This document shows positions 1-9,137 of a DNA stretch of 64,000 nt, piece after piece. The DNA comes from Chitinophaga chungangae (lineage in GTDB: Bacteria; Bacteroidota; Bacteroidia; Chitinophagales; Chitinophagaceae), in NCBI RefSeq assembly GCF_017742215.1, contig NZ_JAGHKP010000001.1:930001-994000 (forward strand). The letters are read 5' to 3'. A model generated the notes under the pieces. It searched no databases. It was not told the DNA's origin and saw only the letters and a program-made list of their open reading frames with translations. A program made the translations under genes and the position numbers. Position 1 is the first letter of the stretch. Each line of letters starts with the position of its first letter.

Positions 1-546
1 GACCTCGTATATCCCCGCGCCATCCGGCACTACGCGAGAGGCATGGCCTTTTTGGGGAAACATGATGCGGCCGGTGCAAAAAAGGAATTGGACAGCCTGA
101 ATCTATTGGCCACAGACACCGTTCTCAAAGACCTTACCATCTGGAATATCAATACCACTGCCGACCTGGTGCAGATCGCGTCGAAGGTGCTGTCTGCCGG
201 CATCGCCTTGCAGGAAGGGCAGCCCGGCCAGTCCGTTTCGATGCTGAAAGAAGCCGTAGCCATGGAAGACGCGCTCAATTACAACGAGCCGCCGGATTGG
301 TTTTTCTCGATCAGGCATCACCTGGGAGCGGTATTGCTCAAGGAAAAAAAATACAAAGAAGCGGAGGAAGTGTACCGAAAAGACCTGCAAACCTGGCGGA
401 AGAACGGCTGGGCGCTGATTGGCTTGCAGCAGGCGCTGGCGATGCAAAACAAAAACGAGGAAGCGCGTATTACCCAAACTGCGTTCGACGAAGCGTGGAA
501 ATATGCGGATGTGAAAATTAATTCGTCTTCCAGCATTACCGAATAA
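1..546 (+). CDS. TPR-repeat protein, C-terminal part (5' end outside window)
   Basis: The reading frame is open from the first base and ends in TAA at 544-546, so the true start lies upstream and about 181 residues are visible. The visible part is alpha-helical with TPR-like spacing; the clearest unit is around the HHLGAVLLKEKKYKEAEEVY segment, followed by a second helix pair (GWALIGLQQALAMQNKNEEA). No catalytic motif or membrane segment is present in the visible part. TPR tails of this kind usually mediate protein contacts, and in Bacteroidota they are often attached to secreted or regulatory proteins; the N-terminal domain that would decide the role is missing. The next gene starts about 470 bases later, so it is probably transcriptionally separate. 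Confidence 0.75.
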   Translation, partial: DLVYPRAIRHYARGMAFLGKHDAAGAKKELDSLNLLATDTVLKDLTIWNINTTADLVQIASKVLSAGIALQEGQPGQSVSMLKEAVAMEDALNYNEPPDWFFSIRHHLGAVLLKEKKYKEAEEVYRKDLQTWRKNGWALIGLQQALAMQNKNEEARITQTAFDEAWKYADVKINSSSSITE

Positions 547-597
547 AAACTTCGACACGCAACAACGCATAAGGCCCCGTCAAGGGGCTGCATCCTG

Positions 598-691
598 ATT
601 GACATTACAGGGTTTTCCGGCGATCGCCGGGCGGCTTGCCATTCATACAAATGCGCCACCGGAAAGCGGCGCATTTGTAATTAATGTCAAT
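598..691. repeat. Nested inverted-repeat element in gene-free stretch
   Basis: The 470-base stretch 547-1016 has no credible gene. Inside it, ATTGACATTA (598-607) is the exact reverse complement of TAATGTCAAT (682-691). Between them lie a 14-base perfect palindrome, CCGGCGATCGCCGG (617-630), and an 11-bp perfect stem, ACAAATGCGCC (647-657) with GGCGCATTTGT (668-678). Just upstream a small GCCCC/GGGGC hairpin (about 571-588) could end transcription of the TPR gene. No T-run follows the 647-678 stem, so it is not a standard terminator. A miniature mobile element, an RNA structure or a protein-binding site are all possible. Confidence 0.5.
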
Positions 692-826
692 TTCATTGAA
701 CTAAACATCGTATGGGATTAGATACCATAATTAACCTATGACTTGTGCTGAATTTGGTTGATATCAACAGCATTTGCGCAGCTGATTTGATGGCCCGAAA
801 ACAATTGCATTCTTTGCGAAGCGCCG

Positions 827-864
827 GCAGACAAATTTTCTTTTTGGAGTAGTCAATTGTCTGC
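827..864. promoter_or_regulatory. Inverted repeat upstream of ECF sigma gene
   Basis: GCAGACAA (827-834) and TTGTCTGC (857-864) form an exact 8-bp inverted repeat with a 22-base spacer, about 150 bases upstream of the first sigma-factor gene. It could be an operator or an RNA hairpin in the leader. A weak -7-like TAAATTTA lies at 972-979, but no convincing -33 box accompanies it. Confidence 0.3.
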
Positions 865-1016
865 AAATATTTGTGCCTGCTTTTTGTCTCTACAATAGCT
901 CTTGCCGGGAATGGACAAGATCGTCGGAAAACACGGTGAAAATTACCGGGTGACGTTTCCGGCGCTTTTTGTAAATTTATGCGGGTGCAGTTATGAGCTG
1001 CTGTCTCAGTTACTTT

Positions 1017-1580
1017 ATGCGAGATACCAATGATATAGCCTTGTTAGCATTGTTGAAAGAAGGGGACGAAACTGCTTTTACGGAAATTTACAACCAGTAT
1101 TGGGAGCCGCTGTATTTCATGGCACACAAGCGCCTGCAATCCGCGCAGGACGCGGAAGAAATCGTTCAGCAGGTATTTTTGACGCTCTGGCAGAAAAGAG
1201 CTTCCCTGGCGATACAATCGCTTCCTTTTTACCTCGCGGCAATGGTCCGGTACGCCGTTTACCGCCATTTTGCCAACCTGCAGCGAAAAAAAGAACAGGC
1301 CGATACCTTGCAGGGCGTTACGGCGGAACAATCGCCCGCATTCGACATCGATAACAAATTCCTGCTGGAAATACTGAATAAACTGGCCAACGAACTGCCC
1401 GACAAACATCGCATCGTGTTTCTGCAACACAAACTTTTAGACCGGCCCCTCGAAGAAGTGGCCGGCGAACTGGGCGTATCCGTGCGCACCGCCGAAGGAT
1501 ACGTGCTCCGCGTAATGCAGGTGATGCGCCAGCGGCGCGAATACCTTACCCTGGCCGTGATTTTTATGCTGACCAGGTAA
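1017..1580 (+). CDS. ECF RNA polymerase sigma factor (FecI-like), module A
   Basis: This is a sigma-70 family factor of the extracytoplasmic-function type, about 187 residues, the usual size. Region 2 is seen in YNQYWEPLYFMAHKRL and DAEEIVQQVFLTLW, and region 4 in the C-terminal helix-turn-helix (LEEVAGELGVSVRTAEGYV). It is followed at once by a FecR anti-sigma gene and an STN-containing SusC, so it should drive that uptake operon when released. The start MRDTND at 1017 fits how these proteins usually begin; an in-frame ATG at 993 would add eight residues. The C-terminus ends in a short hydrophobic tail (LTLAVIFMLTR), common in this Bacteroidota subfamily. Confidence 0.9.
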   Translation: MRDTNDIALLALLKEGDETAFTEIYNQYWEPLYFMAHKRLQSAQDAEEIVQQVFLTLWQKRASLAIQSLPFYLAAMVRYAVYRHFANLQRKKEQADTLQGVTAEQSPAFDIDNKFLLEILNKLANELPDKHRIVFLQHKLLDRPLEEVAGELGVSVRTAEGYVLRVMQVMRQRREYLTLAVIFMLTR

Positions 1581-1672
1581 CCCGGATATTTTTTTCTCCT
1601 TTTTTGCGTGTGAATTGTTTTTACAATGCTCTATTATTACAAAGGGCATAGTTTCATCTTTAATTGCAATCA

Positions 1673-2806
1673 ATGGATACAACGCAGATCAGCGTTTTGG
1701 CTAAAAAATACCTGGAGGGCACGGCCACTGCGGACGAGCAGAAAGTCCTGCACGACTGGTACGACCAGGTGAACGGAGGCGATACGGAAGTAGTGGTAAG
1801 CGGACGGGACAGTACGCTGGAAGGCGCTAAATCGCGGATGCTGCGCCAGTTGCAGGAAGAGATCTCACGGGATAAGAAAGCCCCGTTACGGGCGCTTCCC
1901 GGCCGCCGGAAATGGCTGTCGTGGGCCGCTGCCGCCGTTATACTGGCGGCGGTGGGCACTTACCTGCTGCGGCAACCGGAGAAACCGGGAAACACAACGG
2001 TCGTGTCGGTGCCGCCGGCGGGCAACAAAGCCACGCTTACCCTGGGCAACGGCGCCGTGGTAGACCTGAGCGCCGGTACAGACGGCGCTATCGCGGAGCA
2101 GGAAGGAGCTACGGTGAACAAACAACAGGCTTTACTGGTATACGACGCCGGTAATGGCGACGCTGGTTTCGTTATTAATAAACTGACCGTGCCGCGCGGC
2201 GGCAAATACCGGCTGATATTGGCGGACGGCACGAAAGTGTGGTTGAACGCCGCCAGCGAGCTGCAGTTCCCGACGGCGTTTCCCGGTACGGAAAGAGTGG
2301 TGGAGCTGAAAGGGGAAGGTTATTTTGAAGTGGCACAGAATGCGGCCAAGCCCTTTATCGTTAAAACCGAAGATATTCGCGTGGAAGTACTCGGCACGCA
2401 TTTTAACGTAAAGGCTTATGCAGACGAGCCCGCCACCAATACCGCCCTGCTGGAAGGAAGCGTGCGGATCGTAACGGCGGGCGGGCAAAGCAGCCTGCTG
2501 AAACCGGGAGACCTGGCGAAAGTAACCGCCGGCAACCATATCGATGTAGCGCGCGACCCTGACCCGGGGCAGGCCGTTGCCTGGAAAGACGGGCTTTTTG
2601 CGTTCAGGAATACGGAAATGACCGTTATACTCCGGGAGATCGGCCGTTGGTACGATGTGGACGTAAGTTATGAAGGGCCCGTCACGAGGCGGCGTTTTAC
2701 GGGGAAAGTTTCCCGCAGCTACAGCCTCGCCGAAACCCTTTCGATCCTCGAAGCCAGCGATCTGCATTTCAGGCAGGAAGGGAAAAAGATCATCGTTTTA
2801 CCATAA
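1673..2806 (+). CDS. FecR family anti-sigma factor, module A
   Basis: Inner-membrane anti-sigma factor of about 377 residues. The order is a cytoplasmic N-terminal domain that binds the sigma factor, a single membrane segment near residues 83-101 (WLSWAAAAVILAAVG), the FecR domain (from about VPRGGKYRLILADGTKVWLN) and a C-terminal DUF4974/STN-like domain (TVILREIGRWYDVDVSY). In this family the periplasmic part receives the signal from the STN domain of the partner SusC and releases or activates the sigma factor. It lies 92 bases after the sigma gene and 84 before the SusC gene. The ATG at 1673 is preferred over an in-frame TTG at 1664. Confidence 0.9.
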   Translation: MDTTQISVLAKKYLEGTATADEQKVLHDWYDQVNGGDTEVVVSGRDSTLEGAKSRMLRQLQEEISRDKKAPLRALPGRRKWLSWAAAAVILAAVGTYLLRQPEKPGNTTVVSVPPAGNKATLTLGNGAVVDLSAGTDGAIAEQEGATVNKQQALLVYDAGNGDAGFVINKLTVPRGGKYRLILADGTKVWLNAASELQFPTAFPGTERVVELKGEGYFEVAQNAAKPFIVKTEDIRVEVLGTHFNVKAYADEPATNTALLEGSVRIVTAGGQSSLLKPGDLAKVTAGNHIDVARDPDPGQAVAWKDGLFAFRNTEMTVILREIGRWYDVDVSYEGPVTRRRFTGKVSRSYSLAETLSILEASDLHFRQEGKKIIVLP

Positions 2807-2890
2807 AAAACCAAAATACACAGGATAGAAAGACCAAAATCGTACACCAGCTTCTGATAGAATTTAATTAAATCATTAACCAACCGTTTT

Positions 2891-5800
2891 ATGATCTCAA
2901 CTTCCTATTGCCCACAGCGGCAGGGCAGGTTATGCCTATCAACCAAATCCGGGCTGCGCCCGTTCACAAAAAGATTGATCACCGTGAAGCTGTCAGTTAT
3001 CTTTTTTTTACTTGGAGCAATGCAGTTAAGCGCGGCCGTTTCCGCGCAAAAGATCTCCATTTCACAAAAAAATGCGCCGCTCGAAAAAATACTCGGCGAA
3101 ATCGAGCGGCAGAGCGGTTACCAGGTCTGGTACGAGGAGGGTACTTTGCCCGCCGGCGAAGTGGTAAGCATCGCCCTGAACAATGTTTCGCTGGAGGAAG
3201 CTCTCGACGCCTGCCTGAATGGCCGCCATCTAAAATGGACGATCATCCGCAAAACGATCGTGCTTAAAAAAGAAGCGCAGCTTCCTTTTATTCCGCGCCC
3301 TCCGCAAAAGATCCGCGGCGTGGTGAAAGACGCCGCAACGGGCGCGGCTTTGCCGGGCGCTACCGTACAGCTCCGCGGTACGACCAAAGCGACGGTTACC
3401 AATGCCAGTGGCGAGTTCGAACTGGAAACGGATGCCCGCGAAGTAATGTTGGACATATCTTTTGTCGGCTACGAGCCGCAACGCGTAAAAGCCGCCGGCA
3501 GTCAGTCCATCACCATCCTGCTGTCTGTTTCCACTTCAAAGCTCGATGAGTTGATCATCACCGGTTATTCCGCCAAAAAAACGGGCGAGCTCACCGGCGC
3601 GGTGCAGAAGATCAGCGGCGATCAACTCAGGAAAGGCATTACCACGGCAGATCCCGTTTCGCTGCTGAAAGGCCGCGCTACCGGCCTGTACATTTCCGAA
3701 CAGGGCGCGGGCGACCCCACCAGCCCCGGCGGACAGATATTCGTGCGCGGGCAGAGCAGCATCGTTGGCGTTGGCGTAGACCAGGCGAACGAATTCGTGA
3801 TGCCCACACAGAACTACGGCCCGCTGCTCGTGCTGGACGGGGTGATCATGCCCAACCAGAACCTGAAGGAACTGATCAACCCGCAGGACATCGATAACCT
3901 CACCATCCTGAAAGACGCCGCAGCCACCGCCATTTACGGCTCCCGCGCCGCGGCCGGCGTGATTGTGGTCACTACCAAAAAAGGCGTGGCGGGCAAACCG
4001 CAGATCCTGGCCGAGATAAAATACGGGCTGAACAAACCCAACCGTGGCTCGCTGCGTTTCCTCTCCGGCCCGGAATTATATGAAGTGCAGAAACGTTATT
4101 TCACGGAAGATTACCGCGTCAACAACGGCAGCCTCGCGCCGCAATACCCCACGCTGCAGTCGTACCTGGACAATCGCCTGCCCGATATGGCCGACGTGCA
4201 GAACAGTTTCGACTGGGAGAAATACGCTTTCCTCAACAGCAACATGAAGCAGGTGAACCTTTCCGCCAGGGGCGGCACCGAAAACACGCGGTATTACATC
4301 GGCGGCACTTATTATGATGAACAGTCCACCGGCGTAAACAATAGCCTGAAACGCGGCACCTTCCGCATCAACCTCGAAACGCGGCTCACGAAAAGACTGA
4401 CCACCAACATTTCGTTGAACGGCATTTTCGACAACGGCAACCGGGAAAATTCCAACAGCGGCGTTTTTCTCTACAATATGATTCCCTGGGTAAATCCGTA
4501 CAATGCGGACGGCTCTCCGAAACCAGCGCTGGAATACAAGCTGAACGGCAGTATGCGGAAAGCCGAAAACCCCATCTTCGAAAACCTGTACAATTATGTT
4601 CATCCCAAAGCGCAGCGTTTCGCGGGCTCCATCAAAGCGGATTACCAGTTCACCGACTGGCTCAGTTTTTCCAGCACCAACTCCGCCAATCTCAACTATA
4701 CCAAAGATGAGCGGTATGTAGACGCCAGGAGCTTTCAGGGTTCAGGAACCGCCACTTCCTCCAAAGGCTTCCTGGGCACCAATACCAACTATATCAACAC
4801 TTTCCTCACCTCCAACCAGCTGAACTTCCGCAAAACGTTCGGCGAACATGCGCTGCGCGCTTTGGTGGCCACGGAATACGGCCGCACGAAAATGGAGAAC
4901 ATGCTGGTGAACGTAAACAATGTAAGGGCCGGTTATCCCGTGATCTCGCTGGGCAGGCTGGTGGGCGGCCGGTACGATTATTCCATCTACGGCATTCCAA
5001 CCACCAAAACCAATAACATAGAAGGTGGCAAGGAAGACCGCGCGTCTTTTTCAGCTTTCGGCGAAGCCGGCTACACGTATAACGATAAATACAGCGTGAG
5101 CGCTTCGTTGAGAACGGATGCGTCCAGCAGTTTCGGGCGCGACAAACGGTACGGCACATTTTATTCCGTCGGCGGCGCATGGGTGGTCAGCAACGAACAG
5201 TTCGCCCAGAACCTGCACTTCCTGAGCAACCTGAAATTACGCACCAACTACGGCACCAGCGGTTCGCAGCTGGGAGACAACTTCCTTACCCGCACCCTGT
5301 ACGACCCGCGGTATACTTACAACATGCAGGCCGGGGCCATTATTTCCGTACTGGCCAATCCCGAACTGAAATGGGAAGTCACCAAAACGTTCAGCGCGGG
5401 CGCTGACATCGGCCTGTTCAACCGGATCACCGCCAGCGTGGACTATTACAGCCGCCGCTCTGAAGACCTGCTGCAGAAAGTGACACTCGATGCCGTCAGC
5501 GGTTTCCCCACACAATGGCAGAACGTGGCCACCGTGCAGAACAGGGGATGGGAAGTGCTGATCAATTCAGACAATATCACCGGTAAAAATTTCCGGTGGA
5601 ACACGTCCTTTAACATCAGCTTCAACAAAAACAAGATCCTCAGCGTAGCCAACGATTCCCTGCGGCAGGGTTTCTACAACGCCAACAGTTTTTACCTGTT
5701 CGCCGGCGACGATATCAATTCGCTGAAAGCCGTGAAGTATGCGGGAGTAGACCCTGAAACGGGCAAACCGCTCTTCGAAAAACTGATCTTCGACGACAAA

Positions 5801-6409
5801 GGACAGAAAACCGGCGTTGAATATGTGAATACGGTAGACGAAGTAGGCGCGGCCGCAGATCCGCGGCAGTTCCAGTACATCGGCAATTTTCAGCCGAAAT
5901 TCTATGGAGGTTTGACGAATACTTTCAGCTACCGCAGTTTTTCGCTGGACGTGCTGATCACTTATGCATACGGTTACGTAATCACAGACGACCTGGCGCA
6001 GCAGAACCAGGGCTCGAACATCACGAGCTTCAACCAGATCGCATACCGCAAACACCAGAAACAATGGACCACGCCAGGGCAAACGGACGCCACGGAGCCG
6101 GAGCTGTACACGCATGCCAATACGGATTATTTTGGTTCCAGCAAATACATGCACGACGGCAGTCATGCCCGCCTGCGCAGCGTTCGCCTCGGGTACGAGC
6201 TGCCAAAAACGTTCCTGAAAAAACTGAGCCTCTCGCAGGCGAATGTGTACGTGAGCGGCGACAACCTGTACACGCTTTATTCCAAAGAGATCATTTCGAC
6301 AGACCCGGAAGGCCCGTCCGTAGGGCAGGCGCAGGATTTCGGCGGCTCGGTCGGTTCCGGTATCGGCATTCCCCGCCGTTATGTGTTCGGCCTGCAGGTC
6401 GGGTTTTAA
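2891..6409 (+). CDS. SusC/RagA TonB-dependent receptor with STN signalling domain, module A
   Basis: Outer-membrane TonB-dependent transporter of 1172 residues. A long, basic N-terminus is followed by a hydrophobic signal segment near residues 32-50, then an STN domain (ISISQKNAPLEKILGEIERQ), a carboxypeptidase-regulatory-like beta-sandwich (IRGVVKDAATGAALPGATV), the plug (LVLDGVIMPNQN; ILKDAAATAIYGSRAAAGV) and a 22-strand barrel. The STN domain is what talks to FecR proteins, and the sigma and FecR genes lie directly upstream. With the SusD gene 27 bases downstream it should form a lidded importer. The substrate cannot be read from sequence and no polysaccharide-degrading enzyme is nearby. 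Confidence 0.93.
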   Translation: MISTSYCPQRQGRLCLSTKSGLRPFTKRLITVKLSVIFFLLGAMQLSAAVSAQKISISQKNAPLEKILGEIERQSGYQVWYEEGTLPAGEVVSIALNNVSLEEALDACLNGRHLKWTIIRKTIVLKKEAQLPFIPRPPQKIRGVVKDAATGAALPGATVQLRGTTKATVTNASGEFELETDAREVMLDISFVGYEPQRVKAAGSQSITILLSVSTSKLDELIITGYSAKKTGELTGAVQKISGDQLRKGITTADPVSLLKGRATGLYISEQGAGDPTSPGGQIFVRGQSSIVGVGVDQANEFVMPTQNYGPLLVLDGVIMPNQNLKELINPQDIDNLTILKDAAATAIYGSRAAAGVIVVTTKKGVAGKPQILAEIKYGLNKPNRGSLRFLSGPELYEVQKRYFTEDYRVNNGSLAPQYPTLQSYLDNRLPDMADVQNSFDWEKYAFLNSNMKQVNLSARGGTENTRYYIGGTYYDEQSTGVNNSLKRGTFRINLETRLTKRLTTNISLNGIFDNGNRENSNSGVFLYNMIPWVNPYNADGSPKPALEYKLNGSMRKAENPIFENLYNYVHPKAQRFAGSIKADYQFTDWLSFSSTNSANLNYTKDERYVDARSFQGSGTATSSKGFLGTNTNYINTFLTSNQLNFRKTFGEHALRALVATEYGRTKMENMLVNVNNVRAGYPVISLGRLVGGRYDYSIYGIPTTKTNNIEGGKEDRASFSAFGEAGYTYNDKYSVSASLRTDASSSFGRDKRYGTFYSVGGAWVVSNEQFAQNLHFLSNLKLRTNYGTSGSQLGDNFLTRTLYDPRYTYNMQAGAIISVLANPELKWEVTKTFSAGADIGLFNRITASVDYYSRRSEDLLQKVTLDAVSGFPTQWQNVATVQNRGWEVLINSDNITGKNFRWNTSFNISFNKNKILSVANDSLRQGFYNANSFYLFAGDDINSLKAVKYAGVDPETGKPLFEKLIFDDKGQKTGVEYVNTVDEVGAAADPRQFQYIGNFQPKFYGGLTNTFSYRSFSLDVLITYAYGYVITDDLAQQNQGSNITSFNQIAYRKHQKQWTTPGQTDATEPELYTHANTDYFGSSKYMHDGSHARLRSVRLGYELPKTFLKKLSLSQANVYVSGDNLYTLYSKEIISTDPEGPSVGQAQDFGGSVGSGIGIPRRYVFGLQVGF

Positions 6410-6436
6410 TTTTTTCTGTCCCAAATCTTGAAAAAA

Positions 6437-7900
6437 ATGAGAAACATCATCATATTCATATTCGCCAGCCTGCTGGTAACAGCGTGCAACAAACAAATAG
6501 ACAGCGTGCGCCCGTTGACGAAGATCGACAAGGAAGGAGAGCTGTCTTCGCTCGCCGGTATCGAGGAAACCACCATCGGCAACTACGTTCTGCTGCAGGG
6601 CAGCGGGTTTAATTACTTCGATGTGCCCTTGCACGATTTTGCGGAAAGCCGCGGCAACAATGTTACGCTGCAAAACTGGGCGCCGGTAGGCAAAACCACC
6701 GATGCGTTCTTTTTCAGGAACAGCAGCAGCCCCACGCAAGGCAACAGCGCCGATCTTTATCGCGGCGCCTACCAGATCATCGTGAGCGTTAATACCACGC
6801 TGGAAGGCATTGCGGCCATGGAAAGCAGCGGTTATTCCACATTGACGGAAACCGAAAAGAACAGGTTCCGTTATGCGAAAGGAGAAAATCTTTTTATCCG
6901 CGCGCTCGTGTATTTTAACCTCGTGCGGGTATACGGAAAACCCTATTATCAATCGGCTGCGTCAAGCCCCGGCGTGATCGTGAAAACCAGCAGTGACATT
7001 AAAGACGTCCCGGAACGCGGCACCGTGAAAGAAGTGTACGACTTTATTCTCCGCGATCTCGATGCGGCGGCGCAGCTGATGAAAGCGCCCGTCGCTAAAA
7101 CCAACGCATTTGCCGGCACAGCGGCCGCATGGTCGCTGATGTCCCGCGCATACCTGTACATGGGTGGCAGCGCCGCTGCGCCGGACGCGGCGGCCAACCA
7201 GCGCGCCATCGATTATGCAGACAGCGTGATCACACAGACCGGCGGGAAATACATCCTGCTGCAGGGCGGCGATTATAACAAGATGTTTGCGGACGACGAG
7301 CTGGGCAATATCGGCCGCGCCAACAGCGCTGCCAACAAAGAGATCATCTTTGCGTTCGACAATTCTTCCCGTGCCAGCACGCTCGGCCAGTTTTATCATT
7401 ACGACGCCATTTACAACGTGGGCGCTACGTTCCTCCCTTCCGCCAACTTTAAAAGCCTGCTTGCGCCCGGCGACGCCAGGGCGGCTTTCCTCAAGCTGAA
7501 CCCTAATTCAGGCTTCGTGGAAACCACCAAATTCCTGGTGCTGCCCGAGGCATGGCTCACCCGTGCGCCGTACATCTATTTCCGTTTGGCCGAACTGTAT
7601 CTCAACAGGGCCGAAGCATATGCGAAGCTGGGCAATGTGGCGAAAGCAAAAGAGAACCTGAAAACGATCCACACCCGCGCGGGCCTGCCGGCGGCGGATG
7701 TAGACAACCTGGCAACGGCGGACGTGCTGCCCGCGGTATTGAAGGAAAGAAGGATTGAGCTGGCATTCGAAGGCCACAACAGCTTCGATTATTTCCGCAA
7801 TGGCCTGCCCATGACGAGAACGGCGGCGGACAATAACGGCACGGCGTTCACCATCGAACCGACAGATCCGAAAGTAATACTCGATTTACCTAAAAACTGA
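6437..7900 (+). CDS. SusD/RagB outer-membrane lipoprotein, module A
   Basis: Surface substrate-binding partner of the preceding SusC, 487 residues. It has a lipoprotein signal (IIIFIFASLLVTAC, lipidated Cys near residue 17), an N-terminal SusD-like region and a TPR-rich RagB/SusD C-terminal domain (YIYFRLAELYLNRAEAYAKLGN). The last part includes the frequent family motif ERRIELAFEGHNSFDYFR. An in-frame TTG at 6428 would add three residues, but the ATG at 6437 gives a normal signal peptide. The gene is cotranscribed with SusC and followed 11 bases later by a thioredoxin gene. Family membership is certain; ligand unknown. Confidence 0.93.
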   Translation: MRNIIIFIFASLLVTACNKQIDSVRPLTKIDKEGELSSLAGIEETTIGNYVLLQGSGFNYFDVPLHDFAESRGNNVTLQNWAPVGKTTDAFFFRNSSSPTQGNSADLYRGAYQIIVSVNTTLEGIAAMESSGYSTLTETEKNRFRYAKGENLFIRALVYFNLVRVYGKPYYQSAASSPGVIVKTSSDIKDVPERGTVKEVYDFILRDLDAAAQLMKAPVAKTNAFAGTAAAWSLMSRAYLYMGGSAAAPDAAANQRAIDYADSVITQTGGKYILLQGGDYNKMFADDELGNIGRANSAANKEIIFAFDNSSRASTLGQFYHYDAIYNVGATFLPSANFKSLLAPGDARAAFLKLNPNSGFVETTKFLVLPEAWLTRAPYIYFRLAELYLNRAEAYAKLGNVAKAKENLKTIHTRAGLPAADVDNLATADVLPAVLKERRIELAFEGHNSFDYFRNGLPMTRTAADNNGTAFTIEPTDPKVILDLPKN

Positions 7901-7911
7901 CAGAACCAGCC

Positions 7912-9120
7912 ATGATCAAACAAACCATTCTCGCAACCATCGCCATCGCGCTGCTGTCTGCGCACGAGCCCGGCTCTTTCCGGATAACGGGAAAGATCAG
8001 CGGGCAGGTGGAAGGCAAAAAAGTATACCTGAAGTATGCGGACATTCCTTCCCGGACCATCCTGGACAGCGCCGTGATCCGCGACGGAAAGTTCACCTTC
8101 AGCGGCAACGCCGCCACGCCCCGGTTTTATTCCCTCGTATTTAAAAACGAGGAAGTAACGAACAGGGCGCTGCAGGACCGTGTGATCAACCTTTTCGCTA
8201 CGAATAACGACAACATCGCCATTGCCGCGGAATACGACAGCCTGAAAAAAGAGATCGACCTGTATTCCGGCGGCGGCACGTCCCTGGCCGCCAGGGTAAG
8301 CGGTAGTGCGGGCAACGATCTTTTCCTGCAATATTACCGGCAGAAAAATGTTTTTGATGAAGAAACCGACAGTTATTTCGACGGGTACATCGCCTACCTG
8401 AACCCCGGGAAAGGAAAAGAGAAAGGCCCGCGCGAGATCGGCATGGACCTGTGCAGGAAGATGGACGCGGTGGAGAAAAAACGGAAAACATTCATGAATG
8501 ATTTTGTGCTGAATAATAAACCTTCTGAAGTGCTGGCGTTCATAGCACTGCAGGCGGCGGAGCAGCGCAGCATCAATACCGGTGAGATAGACCGGCTAAT
8601 GCGGCATTTTGAAGACGCGCCGGAAAAAGGCCCGCTCACAAAATATTTCCTCGAAAAAGCGGAATCGAACAAACAGGCGGCAATCGGCTCAACGGTGCTG
8701 GACTTCACCCTGCAGGATACTACCGGCGCGCAACACCGCCTGAAAGATTACATCGGCAAAGGAAAATATGTGCTGTTCGAATTCTGGGCATCCTGGTGCG
8801 GTCCCTGCCGGGCGGATATTCCGCATTTGCGGGAAGTATATGCGCTGTACAACAAAAAAGGTTTCGAGATCGTCAGTATTTCCATGGACGACGACAAGGA
8901 AAAATGGCTGAAAGCCATCAACGAAGAAAAGATGAAATGGACCCAGCTCTCCGATCTCAAAGCCTTCGACAGCGAGCTGGCCAAAGCCTACCGCATCCGC
9001 GGCATTCCTTCCTGCCTGCTGTTCGACCCGCAGGGCAAACTGGTGACCCGCAACATGCGCGGCTCCTGGATGGACGCTGCTTTGATAGACATGTACGGCG
9101 ATATTTTTCCGAAACACTAA
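7912..9120 (+). CDS. TlpA-like thiol-disulfide protein with DUF4369 domain (A1)
   Basis: Predicted periplasmic or surface protein of 402 residues. A weak signal peptide (QTILATIAIALLSA) precedes a DUF4369 beta-sandwich (FRITGKISGQVEGKKVYL), a helical linker and a C-terminal TlpA/AhpC-type thioredoxin fold with the redox motif WCGPC in FEFWASWCGPCRADIP. The cis-proline loop is seen in RIRGIPSC. Proteins of this family reduce or oxidise cysteine pairs outside the cytoplasm. It is the first of three related genes directly after SusD, within one transcription unit. The Cys after the cis-Pro (IPSCL) is an extra cysteine not present in the two sister proteins. Confidence 0.88.
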   Translation: MIKQTILATIAIALLSAHEPGSFRITGKISGQVEGKKVYLKYADIPSRTILDSAVIRDGKFTFSGNAATPRFYSLVFKNEEVTNRALQDRVINLFATNNDNIAIAAEYDSLKKEIDLYSGGGTSLAARVSGSAGNDLFLQYYRQKNVFDEETDSYFDGYIAYLNPGKGKEKGPREIGMDLCRKMDAVEKKRKTFMNDFVLNNKPSEVLAFIALQAAEQRSINTGEIDRLMRHFEDAPEKGPLTKYFLEKAESNKQAAIGSTVLDFTLQDTTGAQHRLKDYIGKGKYVLFEFWASWCGPCRADIPHLREVYALYNKKGFEIVSISMDDDKEKWLKAINEEKMKWTQLSDLKAFDSELAKAYRIRGIPSCLLFDPQGKLVTRNMRGSWMDAALIDMYGDIFPKH

Positions 9121-9137
9121 AACACAAACCGACCATC

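Noticed and set aside
5567..6952. 461-codon minus-strand frame spanning the end of SusC and start of SusD
   Set aside because: It crosses two strongly supported plus-strand genes and has no domain or start signal.
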